Assembly: GCA_016707525.1 (NCBI GenBank) | Contig: JADJHP010000002.1 | Span: 318,501 to 382,500, forward strand | Source of the DNA: Ignavibacteriota bacterium | Lineage (GTDB): Bacteria > Bacteroidota > Ignavibacteria > UBA10030 > UBA6906 | Direction: 5' to 3' | DNA length: 64,000 nt | Part shown: one piece after another, positions 17,521 to 25,925 of the stretch | Position numbering within the stretch: the first letter of the stretch is position 1 | Layout: each line of letters begins with the position of its first letter | Program-made: the position numbers and the translations under genes | Notes under the pieces: generated by a model | What the model was told of the DNA's origin: nothing | The model's database searches: none | Seen by the model: the letters and a program-made list of their open reading frames with translations, nothing else

Positions 17521-17647
17521 CCGGACACTGGTCGATCATGGAATGCATCCTGGTGGTACCTTGTATCCGTGCCATGATATGCACCGCGCTGCAGACGTTC
17601 CGGTGGGACGATGCGTCCATGCAATGATCGGCGCCGCACATTGCGTT

Positions 17648-17672
17648 TGTAGGGGCGGTGCATGCACCGCCC
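17648..17672. repeat. Palindromic repeat, copy B, inverted relative to copy A
   Basis: TGTA followed by the same palindrome (17652-17672, one base short at the 3' edge). It is the reverse complement of copy A including the TACA/TGTA flank, so the pair bounds a segment of about 178 bases. Confidence 0.6.
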
Positions 17673-17680
17673 TGGTATGG

Positions 17681-18652
17681 TCACGGGTTGCGCTGCAGCA
17701 ATACCGCCCCGAGAATGATCACGCCTGTGAGCATGAGGCGCATTTCTTCGCCGACAGCATTGATGCTCAGGATCTTTTCGAGGTACCCGATGATGAGCAC
17801 GCCGAGCAGCGTCAGCCACACCGATCCGCGGCCACCCTGCAAGCTTGTGCCGCCGATGACAACCATGGCGATGGCGCTGAGTTCATAGGTCGATCCCGCT
17901 TCGGGATCGCCCTGGAGTTCCTGCGCCGCCTGGCAGATGCCGGCCACGGCACAGAAGAGTCCGCTGAGGCCATAGGCGAGGACCTTGGTGGCTCCGACCG
18001 GGATGCCGGCGTAGCGGGCCGCTTCCTCATTGCCTCCCACGGCGAAGAGTTCCCGGCCCCAGGTCGTGCGTGAAAGGAGGATGCCGCAGAGGGCCAGGGA
18101 GACCAGCATGACGATCGTGACGACCGCGACATTGTCGCCGGCGATCCGTGCACCGATAGCATCGAAGAGCGGCGGGACGTCGACGTACGCATAAGTGCCA
18201 TCCGGACGCTGGACCGCCGTGGAGATCTTTTGTCCGCCGGAAATGAACTTCGCCAACCCGCGGGCGAAGACCATCATGGCCAGGGTAGCGATGAACGGTT
18301 GCACGCGAAACCGGGCGATCACGGATCCGGACACGACGCCGCAGGCGAGTCCGAGCGCCAGGGTGATGCCGATGGCAACGAAGGCAGGCAGGCCCAGATG
18401 GATCGAGAGGAGGGAGAAGACGACGGCACAGGCTCCGAGGATACTGCCGACGGAAAGGTCGATCCCTCCGGCGATGATGACGAGGGTCATGCCGCATGCA
18501 AGGATGCCGAACACCGAGACACCCCTGAGCATGTCACGGTGGGTGTCCCACTGAAAGAATGCACCATCCGCATGGAAGAGCGCTCCTACCGCCAGCACGA
18601 GTGCCAGCGAGAGGAGCGCTCGTATCACGGGATGTTTACTTGCCGACGCCAC
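17681..18652 (-). CDS. Ribose-type ABC importer permease
   Basis: 323 residues with about 8-10 membrane helices and the family signature GMTLVIIAGGIDLSVGSILG (about 54-73); the second signature IAMVVIGGTSLQGGRGSV lies near the C-terminus. It belongs to the RbsC/BPD_transp_2 family. Its ATG lies inside the end of the fucose-isomerase-like gene (17-base overlap), so the two are co-translated. The binding protein follows. There is no ATPase in the operon. Confidence 0.9.
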   Translation of the reverse strand: MASASKHPVIRALLSLALVLAVGALFHADGAFFQWDTHRDMLRGVSVFGILACGMTLVIIAGGIDLSVGSILGACAVVFSLLSIHLGLPAFVAIGITLALGLACGVVSGSVIARFRVQPFIATLAMMVFARGLAKFISGGQKISTAVQRPDGTYAYVDVPPLFDAIGARIAGDNVAVVTIVMLVSLALCGILLSRTTWGRELFAVGGNEEAARYAGIPVGATKVLAYGLSGLFCAVAGICQAAQELQGDPEAGSTYELSAIAMVVIGGTSLQGGRGSVWLTLLGVLIIGYLEKILSINAVGEEMRLMLTGVIILGAVLLQRNP

Positions 18653-20237
18653 AGAAGTGCACTTTCAGCCCGAGCTCGCGCATGGCAGCAGCCTTGGCGA
18701 ACATCGCCTTGCGTGCCCCTGCAGCATCGGGCGCGTACACGACCTGGATGTGATTCGCCTTGTGCTTGGCCATCATCTGATCGCGCGATACCCCCTTCAG
18801 GACGGCATGCATGATCGGCCACTGCGGGGTGGTCTGGTTCCAGCGGTCCTGTGTCTCCTCGATGGGGAGCGGCACGACCTCGCCGAGCCCGAGATCGCAC
18901 TGCAGGCGGTCATCTGCGACATACACGCGGCTCCAGACGATGCTGCCGGGTTTGCTGATGCCCTTGACCGTAGAACCGCCGAGGCGGAAGTACATGGGAG
19001 GCTGGCGTTCGCCCACCGTACCGGCAAAGCCGTCGACGAGGTGTGCTGGCGGTACCGCACCGGAGATCTCCAGCACCCACACGAATCCCCGCACATCACC
19101 ATCCTTATAGGAACGCCCCCACCGCACATCGTGCAGCGTGTTCTCCGGCGGATAGCCGAGTTCGCGCCACAGCCCATACGTGACCAGGCCATCGAACCCT
19201 GCGCATTCATCCACTTCATTGAAGTGGGGGAGCGCCTCGCCGGCATAGAGTACGTCGCCGGTCTTCTCGTGACGCACAGGCGGTCGGTCAGTGTTGTTCA
19301 GCAGGCCTTCGGCAAGATCGGATGCCGGCGCAAGATCCTTCAGCCCCTGCTGATACTGGATGCCGATCGTCGAGCAGCCGAACTCGTCGGCGATACGCAC
19401 TGCCGCGATGTACATCTTGCACTGGCCCAGGACCTGTGCCTCGGTGAGATCCGTGGCTTCATTCGGGCCGTACGTGAACTTCATCCCTTTCGCCAGGATC
19501 CAGTCGTACACCTCGCGGGCTTCGGCGTCGGAGACGGTCAGCATCTTCGCATACAGGGAGGACTGGCTGAGGCGCTCCTTGAAGATACCGGTCTTGAACA
19601 GGAGTTCATCCGGGATGATGGCATTGTACATGCCCATGCATCCTTCGTCGAAGATCCCCATGATCGCCTTCTTCTCGCGGAACGCCTTCGCGAATTCGAC
19701 GCCGACCTTCTCGGCCTGGCCGGGGATGCGTGCTTCTTTGTACGGGATGGCGTGCGAGGTGTCGTGCTTCACTCTGCCCTTCTTCAGCCACTGGGCAAGC
19801 CCCTTCAGGAAGAAGCTGTCGGTGAAGTCCTCGCTCCACAATGTACTGTACTCCACGCCGGCCTTGGTCAGGGAGCCATTGAGATTGAGCATGCCCACCA
19901 GCCCGGGCCACTGGCCGCTCCAGTTGGCGACGGTGAGGATCGGGCCCTTGTGCGTGATCAGACCGGGGAGCACGTGGTGCGTGTACTGCCACACGGCTTC
20001 GGCGACGATGACCGGCGCTTTCGGGGGGATCGACCGGAACACCTCCATGCCATACTTCTGGCTGTCGATGAAGCCGTGCTTCTTGACGGGATCGTAGGCG
20101 TGGGCACGGGTGACCGACCCGCCGAGTTTTTCGACGGCGGCGATGACCTGCTGCTCCATCGCTGCCTGTGCGGCCTCGCATTTCTGATTGGCGGAAGCGC
20201 GCAGGTCGCCACTGGCGACAAGATAAATGGTTTTCAT
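18636..20237 (-). CDS. L-fucose/L-arabinose isomerase-like protein
   Basis: 533 residues starting MKTIYLVASGDLRASANQKC. Conserved pieces such as VIVAEAVWQYTHHVLPGL, PILTVANWSGQWPGLVGML, IMGIFDEGCMGMYNAIIPDE and the C-terminal HIQVVYAPDAAGARKAMFAK place it with the fucose/arabinose isomerase fold (FucI/AraA-like). The exact substrate is not evident and it may act on another deoxy- or pentose sugar. ATG 20237 has AAGGA close upstream. It is the first gene of a unit with the permease and binding protein, and is driven by the promoter at 20335-20363. Confidence 0.7.
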   Translation of the reverse strand: MKTIYLVASGDLRASANQKCEAAQAAMEQQVIAAVEKLGGSVTRAHAYDPVKKHGFIDSQKYGMEVFRSIPPKAPVIVAEAVWQYTHHVLPGLITHKGPILTVANWSGQWPGLVGMLNLNGSLTKAGVEYSTLWSEDFTDSFFLKGLAQWLKKGRVKHDTSHAIPYKEARIPGQAEKVGVEFAKAFREKKAIMGIFDEGCMGMYNAIIPDELLFKTGIFKERLSQSSLYAKMLTVSDAEAREVYDWILAKGMKFTYGPNEATDLTEAQVLGQCKMYIAAVRIADEFGCSTIGIQYQQGLKDLAPASDLAEGLLNNTDRPPVRHEKTGDVLYAGEALPHFNEVDECAGFDGLVTYGLWRELGYPPENTLHDVRWGRSYKDGDVRGFVWVLEISGAVPPAHLVDGFAGTVGERQPPMYFRLGGSTVKGISKPGSIVWSRVYVADDRLQCDLGLGEVVPLPIEETQDRWNQTTPQWPIMHAVLKGVSRDQMMAKHKANHIQVVYAPDAAGARKAMFAKAAAMRELGLKVHFCGVGK

Positions 20238-20334
20238 GATTCCTTGATCTCCGGGGTGATCGGCACTTTCAGTTGCAGGACCGGGGTCCTGGCGTTCCAT
20301 TGGTTGGCACTCGGGTAGCAGAGTCGTCTGCGAA

Positions 20335-20363
20335 AAAGTACGGAATTCTGGTCGGAAACTCAA
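20335..20363 (-). promoter_or_regulatory. Leftward promoter for the isomerase-permease-binding protein unit
   Basis: Read on the minus strand: TTGAGT, 17 bases, TACTTT. Its -35 box sits two bases from the -35 box of the rightward promoter, so the two promoters are back to back. Confidence 0.5.
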
Positions 20364-20364
20364 C

Positions 20365-20393
20365 TTGAACTTTGGAAGCGCTCTGTCTACATT
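20365..20393 (+). promoter_or_regulatory. Rightward promoter for the sugar kinase, with a possible LacI-type half-operator
   Basis: TTGAAC (20365-20370), 17 bases, TACATT (20388-20393), about 30 bases before the kinase ATG. The spacer contains GGAAGCGCTC (20374-20383), which resembles the AAGCGCTT core of LacI-family operators. A regulator bound here could block both divergent promoters. No LacI gene is in the window. Confidence 0.45.
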
Positions 20394-20423
20394 ATATGAT
20401 ACACTTACCATGAGCCCTCGTCC

Positions 20424-21467
20424 ATGAACAGCCGCACGCCTCTTCGGGTCATCAATAGCGTCGCCCCCATACGCATCGTCGATAACGGGGGGTGGACGGA
20501 CACCTGGTTTGCCGGCCACGGCAAGATCTTCAATATCGGCATCTATCCATATGCGGAGGTGCAGGTCGAGGTCTTCGCCGCCGACCGTTCGCATGATCGG
20601 GTGATCATCCAGGCCGAGAACTACGGTGACCGCTACGCGATGTCACCGGAGGGTCAGGCGTGGACGAAACACCCCTTGCTGGAAGCGGCCATCCAGTATA
20701 TGAAAGTGCCGGCGGAGCTGTCATTGGAGGTCACGATCTTTTCGGAGGCCCCGGCGGGTGCATCGACCGGAACATCGGCCGCTGTGTCGGTGGCCTTGCT
20801 CGGAGCGCTGGACAGGCTTACGCCGGGGCACATGACCCCGCATGAGGTCGCCATGGCCGCCCATCATGTGGAGATGGAAATGTTGCATCTCCAATGTGGC
20901 ATCCAGGACCAGCTCTGCTCCGCCTATGGGGGGATCAACTATATCGAGATGCAGAAATTCCCGTGGGCATCGGTGTCCCAGATACAGGTCCCGAACAGCA
21001 TCTGGTGGGAACTTGAACGCCGCCTGGTCCTGATCTTCCTGGGCCGTTCCCACGATTCCACCGAGCTGCACAAGAAGGTGATCCGCGAACTCGAACATGA
21101 AGGGCCGGGCTGCCCCCGGTTGGAGGCACTGCGCGGCACGGCAGAGATGTCGCGGGATGCGGTGTATGCCGGTGATTTCGCTGCGTTCGGCCATGCGATG
21201 GTCGTGAACACGGAAGCGCAGTCGCACCTCCATCCGGACCTGGTGAGCGCGGATGCCCTGAAAGTGATCGAGATCGCGAAGCGGCACGGAGCGATCGGGT
21301 GGAAGGTGAATGGCGCGGGCGGCGCGGGGGGATCGGTGACCCTCCTTGCAGGCGATGTGTCGAGCATGAAACGCAAGATGATCCGGGAGATCGAAGAATC
21401 CGACCCGCTGTTCCGGAATATTCCTCTGTACCTGAGCCGGTATGGCCTCCGCACATGGGAGGCCTGA
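20424..21467 (+). CDS. GHMP-family sugar kinase
   Basis: 347 residues. N-terminal APIRIVDNGGWTDTWFA resembles the substrate end of L-fucokinase and heptose kinases. The ATP-binding GHMP motif is SEAPAGASTGTSAAVS (107-122), and a C-terminal GAGGAGGSVTLLA loop completes the fold. It would phosphorylate a free sugar in the cytosol, plausibly the product of the divergently transcribed fucose-isomerase-like enzyme. Substrate candidates are L-fucose, a heptose or galactose; sequence alone does not settle it. The next gene overlaps its end. Confidence 0.8.
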   Translation: MNSRTPLRVINSVAPIRIVDNGGWTDTWFAGHGKIFNIGIYPYAEVQVEVFAADRSHDRVIIQAENYGDRYAMSPEGQAWTKHPLLEAAIQYMKVPAELSLEVTIFSEAPAGASTGTSAAVSVALLGALDRLTPGHMTPHEVAMAAHHVEMEMLHLQCGIQDQLCSAYGGINYIEMQKFPWASVSQIQVPNSIWWELERRLVLIFLGRSHDSTELHKKVIRELEHEGPGCPRLEALRGTAEMSRDAVYAGDFAAFGHAMVVNTEAQSHLHPDLVSADALKVIEIAKRHGAIGWKVNGAGGAGGSVTLLAGDVSSMKRKMIREIEESDPLFRNIPLYLSRYGLRTWEA

Positions 21468-22534
21468 CGCGCACGATGCTGACTTCGCTGCTCGCCGTCT
21501 CTGCCGTCGTTCCCTCCGCGCTCCTCGTGTGGTACTTCCATGCGCGCGATGCCTATCCCGAGCCGCCGAGGGTCCTGTGGACAACGTTCGGCCTCGGCGT
21601 CCTGACGGTTTTCCCGATCCTCCTCATCGGTTACCCGTTGCAGCATGCCGTGGCATTGGTGCCGAACCCCATCGCCTCGAGTCTTCTCGGCGCACTCTTC
21701 GTCGCCGCGATCCCCGAGGAGTTCGTGAAGCTTCTCGTCCTCCTCGGCTACAATATGCGCCACCGTGCCTTCGACGAACCGATGGATGGTATCGTCTACG
21801 GCGTGGTCGCATCGCTCGGCTTCGCGACGTTGGAGAACATCCTGTTCGTCTTCGGGGGAGGCATCAGTGTCGCCGTCTCGCGGGCGTTCACGGCCGTGCC
21901 GTTGCATGCGTTCGTCGGCGCGATCATGGGCTACCATGTCGGACAGGCGTGGCGCCTCCCCGCGGAGCGCACACGCTACATCCTTCGTGGCTACGGTTTC
22001 GCGGTTCTCCTGCACATGCTCTATGACTTCCCGCTGATGGCGATGGCCGAAGTGGAGGAGGTCTGGACGGTCTTCGCCCTGGGTGTGTTCACGCTCGTTG
22101 TGTTGTTCGGCTGCTGGATCTGGACCCTCCGGCTGGTGCGGCGCCTGCGCAGGGAGCAACTCGCCCATGGCCCGGCACTGGCACTCCCTCGTAGGTCATC
22201 CGGTGTCCTGGTATTCGGTGACGGTGATGATCAGGATCTCCCGCCTGCCACCGCGGATCTGTCCGGTGCCCCCGATGCTGCGCCGGCGGAGTCGGATGCA
22301 GCGCGCGTCCGCCGGCGCATCACCGGGATCATCGTCAGCGTCGTGGGAGGGCTCGTCGCGTCATTCGGCGGGATGGTGACGTTGGGGCTGATCCTTGCAT
22401 TTATGATCGGCGTGGTGCGCACGGAGCACATCGTGGATGTGGTGATCGGAGGGGTCGTGAGTGGCCTTGCCCCTCTGGCGATCGGCGTGGTGGTGTTCAG
22501 GAAGGGTGTGCGGTGGATGAACAGGCGGCAATGA
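21455..22534 (+). CDS. PrsW-family intramembrane metalloprotease
   Basis: 359 residues from ATG 21455, overlapping the kinase stop by 13 bases; ATG 21476 is the alternative, with GGGAGG 13 bases upstream. The motifs EEFVKLLVL (metal-binding EExxK), DGIVYGVVASLGFATLEN, HAFVGAIMGYH and LLHMLYDF, each within a membrane helix, are those of PrsW-type CAAX-like proteases. About seven helices, then a hydrophilic linker rich in Asp/Ala, then two more helices. PrsW in Bacillus cleaves an anti-sigma factor; the target here is unknown and the link to the kinase is unexplained. Confidence 0.8.
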   Translation: MGGLTRTMLTSLLAVSAVVPSALLVWYFHARDAYPEPPRVLWTTFGLGVLTVFPILLIGYPLQHAVALVPNPIASSLLGALFVAAIPEEFVKLLVLLGYNMRHRAFDEPMDGIVYGVVASLGFATLENILFVFGGGISVAVSRAFTAVPLHAFVGAIMGYHVGQAWRLPAERTRYILRGYGFAVLLHMLYDFPLMAMAEVEEVWTVFALGVFTLVVLFGCWIWTLRLVRRLRREQLAHGPALALPRRSSGVLVFGDGDDQDLPPATADLSGAPDAAPAESDAARVRRRITGIIVSVVGGLVASFGGMVTLGLILAFMIGVVRTEHIVDVVIGGVVSGLAPLAIGVVVFRKGVRWMNRRQ

Positions 22535-22566
22535 CGTGCGAAGGGCGTGCGCCCTTCGCACGTCAT
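22531..22566. terminator. Bidirectional terminator, 16-base perfect stem
   Basis: ATGACGTGCGAAGGGC (22531-22546), loop GTGC, then the exact reverse complement (22551-22566). It includes the stop codon of the PrsW-like gene and sits five bases before the end of the convergent UroD-like gene. Confidence 0.75.
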
Positions 22567-22571
22567 ACCTT

Positions 22572-23726
22572 CTAGTAGACGCACTTCCTCGCTTCATCCG
22601 CGAACGCCTCGAGCAACGGCGACTTCGCATCGAAGAAATGATCGGACGGGCAGAGGATATACCCACCCCCCGGCCCCGCCGCGTCGAAACATGCACGCAC
22701 CGCCGCGCGCGTTTCCTCCGGCGTGCACTGGTTGAAGTACTCCTTCTGGTCAAATCCCCCGATGAAGCAGACCCTGTCGCCGATCCGCCGCTTCGCTTCG
22801 CGCAGGTCCACATCCGCCCCCATGCCGGGAGGCGTGAACGTCTCCATGGCATCCGGCTTCATGTCCGCGAGCCGCTCCAGGAACGGCATCATCCCGCCAC
22901 ACGTGTGATACACGATGCGCTGCCCGGCGGCATGCGCGGCGTCGATCAACGGCGCATCGTAGGGCGCGACGAATGTGTCGAAGATCTTCGGCGAGATCAC
23001 GGTGGAGGACGCATCGCCCCCCCCCAGCTCGGAGACATCGATCTGTGCACCCTGCATCGAATCAATGAAGACGCGCTTCCGGTCCATCAGGATCTTCAGC
23101 AGGGCATGGACCCATTCCGGATCGTCATACGTTGCCATGATCAGGTCCTCGATCCCGTACAGGACGGAGGCATCCTGCCAGCACCCGGGTTGCCCGTACA
23201 CATCGAAACAGACGACGGTTCCCCGGATCAATCCGCGTTCTCCGTACGCGGCGGCCTTCGCGTTCACGGCATCGACATCACACAGCGGCTTCGTCGCAAA
23301 TTCCCCGATGATGTCGATGTCGCTCTTCTCTTTGATGAGCCGCTCGGTCACCCACGATGTATAGTCATTGCTCTGGAGGACAAGCGTCAGGTTCTTCTTC
23401 GGCGTGTGGAACGTGTACCGCACGGTCTTGTACTGCGGATCGGGGAGCTCTTCGGTCGTGATGCGCCAGTTGTCCGAGGCGATCCGCCGCGGTTCCAGAT
23501 ACCCGGGCGTGTGATCGGGGTCGTAATAGTCGCCTGTCCCCGGGGCCGGTGTGTGATCGAAGACCCATTGGATGGGGTCCATGCCGAACATGTCGAAGAA
23601 CGCGTCGTTGGAAATGCCGTTCAGATATTTGTCCAGATAGTACGGCATCACATGGTGCGTGGTCACCGGCAGACGGTCGGGGACCTGCCGGTTGAGGACT
23701 GCGAGAAAGCGTTGCTTGGATGTCAT
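22572..23726 (-). CDS. Uroporphyrinogen decarboxylase-like protein
   Basis: 384 residues, UroD fold: MTSKQRFLAVLNRQVPDRLP at the start, IVYHTCGGMMPFLERLADM and a C-terminal GGYILCPSDHFFD. It diverges from HemE and is closer to the corrinoid/methyltransferase-type UroD relatives (MtaA/CmuA-like), so heme synthesis is unlikely. Its ATG overlaps the stop of the D-lyxose isomerase (TAATG), placing it last in a unit ATPase-lyxose isomerase-UroD. Its job in a sugar operon is unknown. Confidence 0.75.
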   Translation of the reverse strand: MTSKQRFLAVLNRQVPDRLPVTTHHVMPYYLDKYLNGISNDAFFDMFGMDPIQWVFDHTPAPGTGDYYDPDHTPGYLEPRRIASDNWRITTEELPDPQYKTVRYTFHTPKKNLTLVLQSNDYTSWVTERLIKEKSDIDIIGEFATKPLCDVDAVNAKAAAYGERGLIRGTVVCFDVYGQPGCWQDASVLYGIEDLIMATYDDPEWVHALLKILMDRKRVFIDSMQGAQIDVSELGGGDASSTVISPKIFDTFVAPYDAPLIDAAHAAGQRIVYHTCGGMMPFLERLADMKPDAMETFTPPGMGADVDLREAKRRIGDRVCFIGGFDQKEYFNQCTPEETRAAVRACFDAAGPGGGYILCPSDHFFDAKSPLLEAFADEARKCVY

Positions 23727-24268
23727 TATTCGATCACCGGGATTCTCTTGATTTGGGGGTCCGTGAAGATGTCACTTTCATCGTCGCTCGAGGAAGAGAA
23801 CTCCGAGACGACCGCTCCTTGAGGCCCGGACTGGAACCAATGCAGGGTGTTCGATGGGAGCGTGTACTGTTGGCCGGGCTTGAGCACGATCTCATGCCAG
23901 ACGGTGAATACGTCTTTCTTGTCCGCGGGCACTTTGCCTTTCGGGCGGCGGGCCGGTGGGCCTTCGAGATACAGGTACACCACGCCCCAGCGGCAGCGGA
24001 AGGTTTCGCGCTTCCCCGGTCCGGTCCGGGCGTGGGGAGGATGACGGTGTTCGGGGCAGATCTGGCCGGGGAACATCACCAATTCCTTGGCACAGTACCG
24101 TTCGTTGTTCTCGTACACGACCAGCTCCAGGCCGAAGTGGGCGATGTCGTCCAACCCGAAATCCGCGACCTCGATGTTCCGTGCCTCCTGCGGCGTGACG
24201 GGCAGGTGCGCCTTCTTCAGATACCCGAGCGCGCGTTTCTGGTGTTTGCGTAGTTCGGAACGTGTCAT
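23726..24268 (-). CDS. D-lyxose ketol-isomerase (YdaE-like cupin)
   Basis: 180 residues from ATG 24268. Metal-binding cupin residues are H74 and H76 in CPEHRHP, E88 in GKRETF and H143 in NTLHWF; the C-terminal EFSSSSDDESDIFTDPQIKR is characteristic of D-lyxose isomerases. These enzymes interconvert D-lyxose and D-xylulose, often also D-mannose and D-fructose. It is flanked by the ABC ATPase upstream (43 bases) and the UroD-like gene downstream (overlapping), so it is likely part of a pentose/mannose catabolic unit. Confidence 0.85.
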   Translation of the reverse strand: MTRSELRKHQKRALGYLKKAHLPVTPQEARNIEVADFGLDDIAHFGLELVVYENNERYCAKELVMFPGQICPEHRHPPHARTGPGKRETFRCRWGVVYLYLEGPPARRPKGKVPADKKDVFTVWHEIVLKPGQQYTLPSNTLHWFQSGPQGAVVSEFSSSSDDESDIFTDPQIKRIPVIE

Positions 24269-24311
24269 GATAGTGGCCCTTGTTGTGTTCCTGCGATCTC
24301 TGCTGACAATT

Positions 24312-25796
24312 CTATGCGGCAAGTCCGGACATCATTCTGAGCAGGTGCTCCTGATCGGTATCCTGCCTGTGCACTTCGCCGACGATCCGTCCCTCACGCA
24401 TCACCAGGATCCGTGTCGACAGCCGGAGCAATTCCGGCAGCTCGGATGAGATCAGGATGATCCCCATTCCCCGACCGGCCAGCTGCTCGATCGTACCGTG
24501 CAGAGCACTCTTCGCGCCGATGTCCACCCCGCGGGTGGGTTCGTCCAGGATGAGCAGATGTGCCTTGCCTGCCAACCATCGTGCAAGCACGATCTTCTGC
24601 TGGTTGCCCCCACTCAGATGCCCGACGGGGGTCTCGAAGTCCGGTGCCTTGATGGCGAGCGCGCGAAACGATCCTTCCAGCATCCCGGTCTCCTTCTTCC
24701 TGTCGAGGAACAGGAACCGCCGGAGTGACCGGAGGAGCGGGAAGGAGTGATTCATTCTGCATGAAAGCATGAGGGCCAGGCCCTGCGCTTTCCGATCCTC
24801 CGGGACAAACCCGAGTCCTGCGTCAATGCGCCTTCCCGTCGGGAGCCCCCGGAGTGAATGGCCATCGATGCGTACATCCCCGGTGGCTGCGCGGTCGAGC
24901 CCCATGATCGCGGCCGCGAGCTCACTTCGCCCGGCACCGACGAGTCCGGCGATCCCTACGATCTCTCCCCCATGCACGGTGAAATTGACATCCGCAAACC
25001 TGCCCTCCGATGTAAGGTTCTGGACCTCGAGGATGCTGCCCCCGGGAGCCGGTGCGGCGGGGCGGGGAAGATGTGTGTCGAGCTCCCGGCCGATCATCAT
25101 CGAGACGATCTCTCCTTCGGTCGCCCGATCGCGCCCCAGCGACCCGATGAACTTCCCGTCACGCAGTACGGTGATCGTGTCTGCAAGCGCGAACACCTCC
25201 CTCATGCGGTGCGAGACATACAGGATCGTCGTGCCGCGGTCGCGCAGTTGCCGGATGAGTGAGAACAGATGGCCCGTTTCCGCCTCCGACAACGAGCTTG
25301 TCGGCTCATCAAAGATCAGGATCGACGCGCCTGTGCCCACGGCGCCTGCGATCTGGACCACCTGGCGGAGTGCGACCGGCAATGTGCGCACGGCGGCCCG
25401 GGGGTCGATCGCCGAACCCACATCGGCGAGCATGGCCTTCGCCCGGGATGTCATCTCTGCCGGGTCGATGAGCGGCCTCATCCGGACGGGATAGTTGCCG
25501 AGGCAGAGATTCTCTGCCACGCTCAGATCCGGGCAGAGGGCCAGTTCCTGGTGGACCATGGCGATCCCTGCATGGCGCGCATCGCGTGGTGAGGTGAAGC
25601 GGCGCGGGGTTCCGCCGAGGAGGACCTCGCCATGGTCGGGCCGGAGGATCCCGGCGAGGATCCTGCCGAGCGTGGATTTTCCCGCCCCGTTCTCACCCAT
25701 GAGTGCATGGACCCGGCCGCGTTCGAGTGAGAACGAGACGCCGTCGAGTGCCGTCGTGCCGCCGAAGGTCTTGCTGATGGAGGTGAAGGTGATCAC
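24312..25796 (-). CDS. Ribose-type ABC importer ATPase (two ATP-binding domains)
   Basis: 494 residues from GTG 25796, with GCGGAA just upstream. The first half has GENGAGKST (about 34-42) and the second half LSGGNQQKIVLARWLAGK and ILDEPTRGVDIGAKSAL, the RbsA/MglA arrangement. The open frame runs further upstream but without family sequence and through the promoter at 25829-25857. There is no permease or binding protein beside it; the pair at 16508-18652 lacks an ATPase, so they are probable partners despite the 6 kb gap. Confidence 0.88.
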   Translation of the reverse strand: MITFTSISKTFGGTTALDGVSFSLERGRVHALMGENGAGKSTLGRILAGILRPDHGEVLLGGTPRRFTSPRDARHAGIAMVHQELALCPDLSVAENLCLGNYPVRMRPLIDPAEMTSRAKAMLADVGSAIDPRAAVRTLPVALRQVVQIAGAVGTGASILIFDEPTSSLSEAETGHLFSLIRQLRDRGTTILYVSHRMREVFALADTITVLRDGKFIGSLGRDRATEGEIVSMMIGRELDTHLPRPAAPAPGGSILEVQNLTSEGRFADVNFTVHGGEIVGIAGLVGAGRSELAAAIMGLDRAATGDVRIDGHSLRGLPTGRRIDAGLGFVPEDRKAQGLALMLSCRMNHSFPLLRSLRRFLFLDRKKETGMLEGSFRALAIKAPDFETPVGHLSGGNQQKIVLARWLAGKAHLLILDEPTRGVDIGAKSALHGTIEQLAGRGMGIILISSELPELLRLSTRILVMREGRIVGEVHRQDTDQEHLLRMMSGLAA

Positions 25797-25828
25797 GTTT
25801 CCGCAGATGCTGATGTGATGTCTGCAAA

Positions 25829-25857
25829 AATGTAGCAAGAAGAGACACCAAGAGCAA
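25829..25857 (-). promoter_or_regulatory. Leftward promoter for the ATPase-lyxose isomerase-UroD unit
   Basis: On the minus strand TTGCTC, 17 bases, TACATT, giving a leader of about 26 bases to GTG 25796. Confidence 0.5.
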
Positions 25858-25866
25858 CGCGAAACC

Positions 25867-25895
25867 TTGCTTCGTTCGTTGCCATTTCGTAGCAT
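25867..25895 (+). promoter_or_regulatory. Rightward promoter for the C45-type hydrolase gene
   Basis: TTGCTT (25867-25872), 17 bases, TAGCAT (25890-25895). This TTG is also the only in-frame start codon upstream for the main open frame; the promoter reading, with translation from ATG 25926, is more plausible. Confidence 0.4.
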
Positions 25896-25925
25896 ACACG
25901 ATATCGCCATTTCAGAAAGAGAACC

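Larger units (their letters stand above)
17441..17680. other. Intergenic segment bounded by two palindromic repeats
   Basis: 240 bases between the permease stop and the binding-protein start. The two repeats at 17495-17520 and 17648-17672 stand in opposite orientation near its ends. The 130 bases between them contain no open frame I would call real and no promoter I can defend. Confidence 0.4.

Noticed and set aside
17441..17680. Possible small gene between permease and binding protein
   Set aside because: Only short frames without ribosome sites; the palindromic repeats explain the structure.
18657..20318. Rightward open frame opposite the fucose-isomerase-like gene
   Set aside because: Antisense shadow without recognisable motifs, ending beyond the true gene's promoter.
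25867..25925. TTG start for the C45-type hydrolase
   Set aside because: The TTG fits a -35 box, and the residues it would add do not form a signal peptide; ATG 25926 does once one C is discounted.
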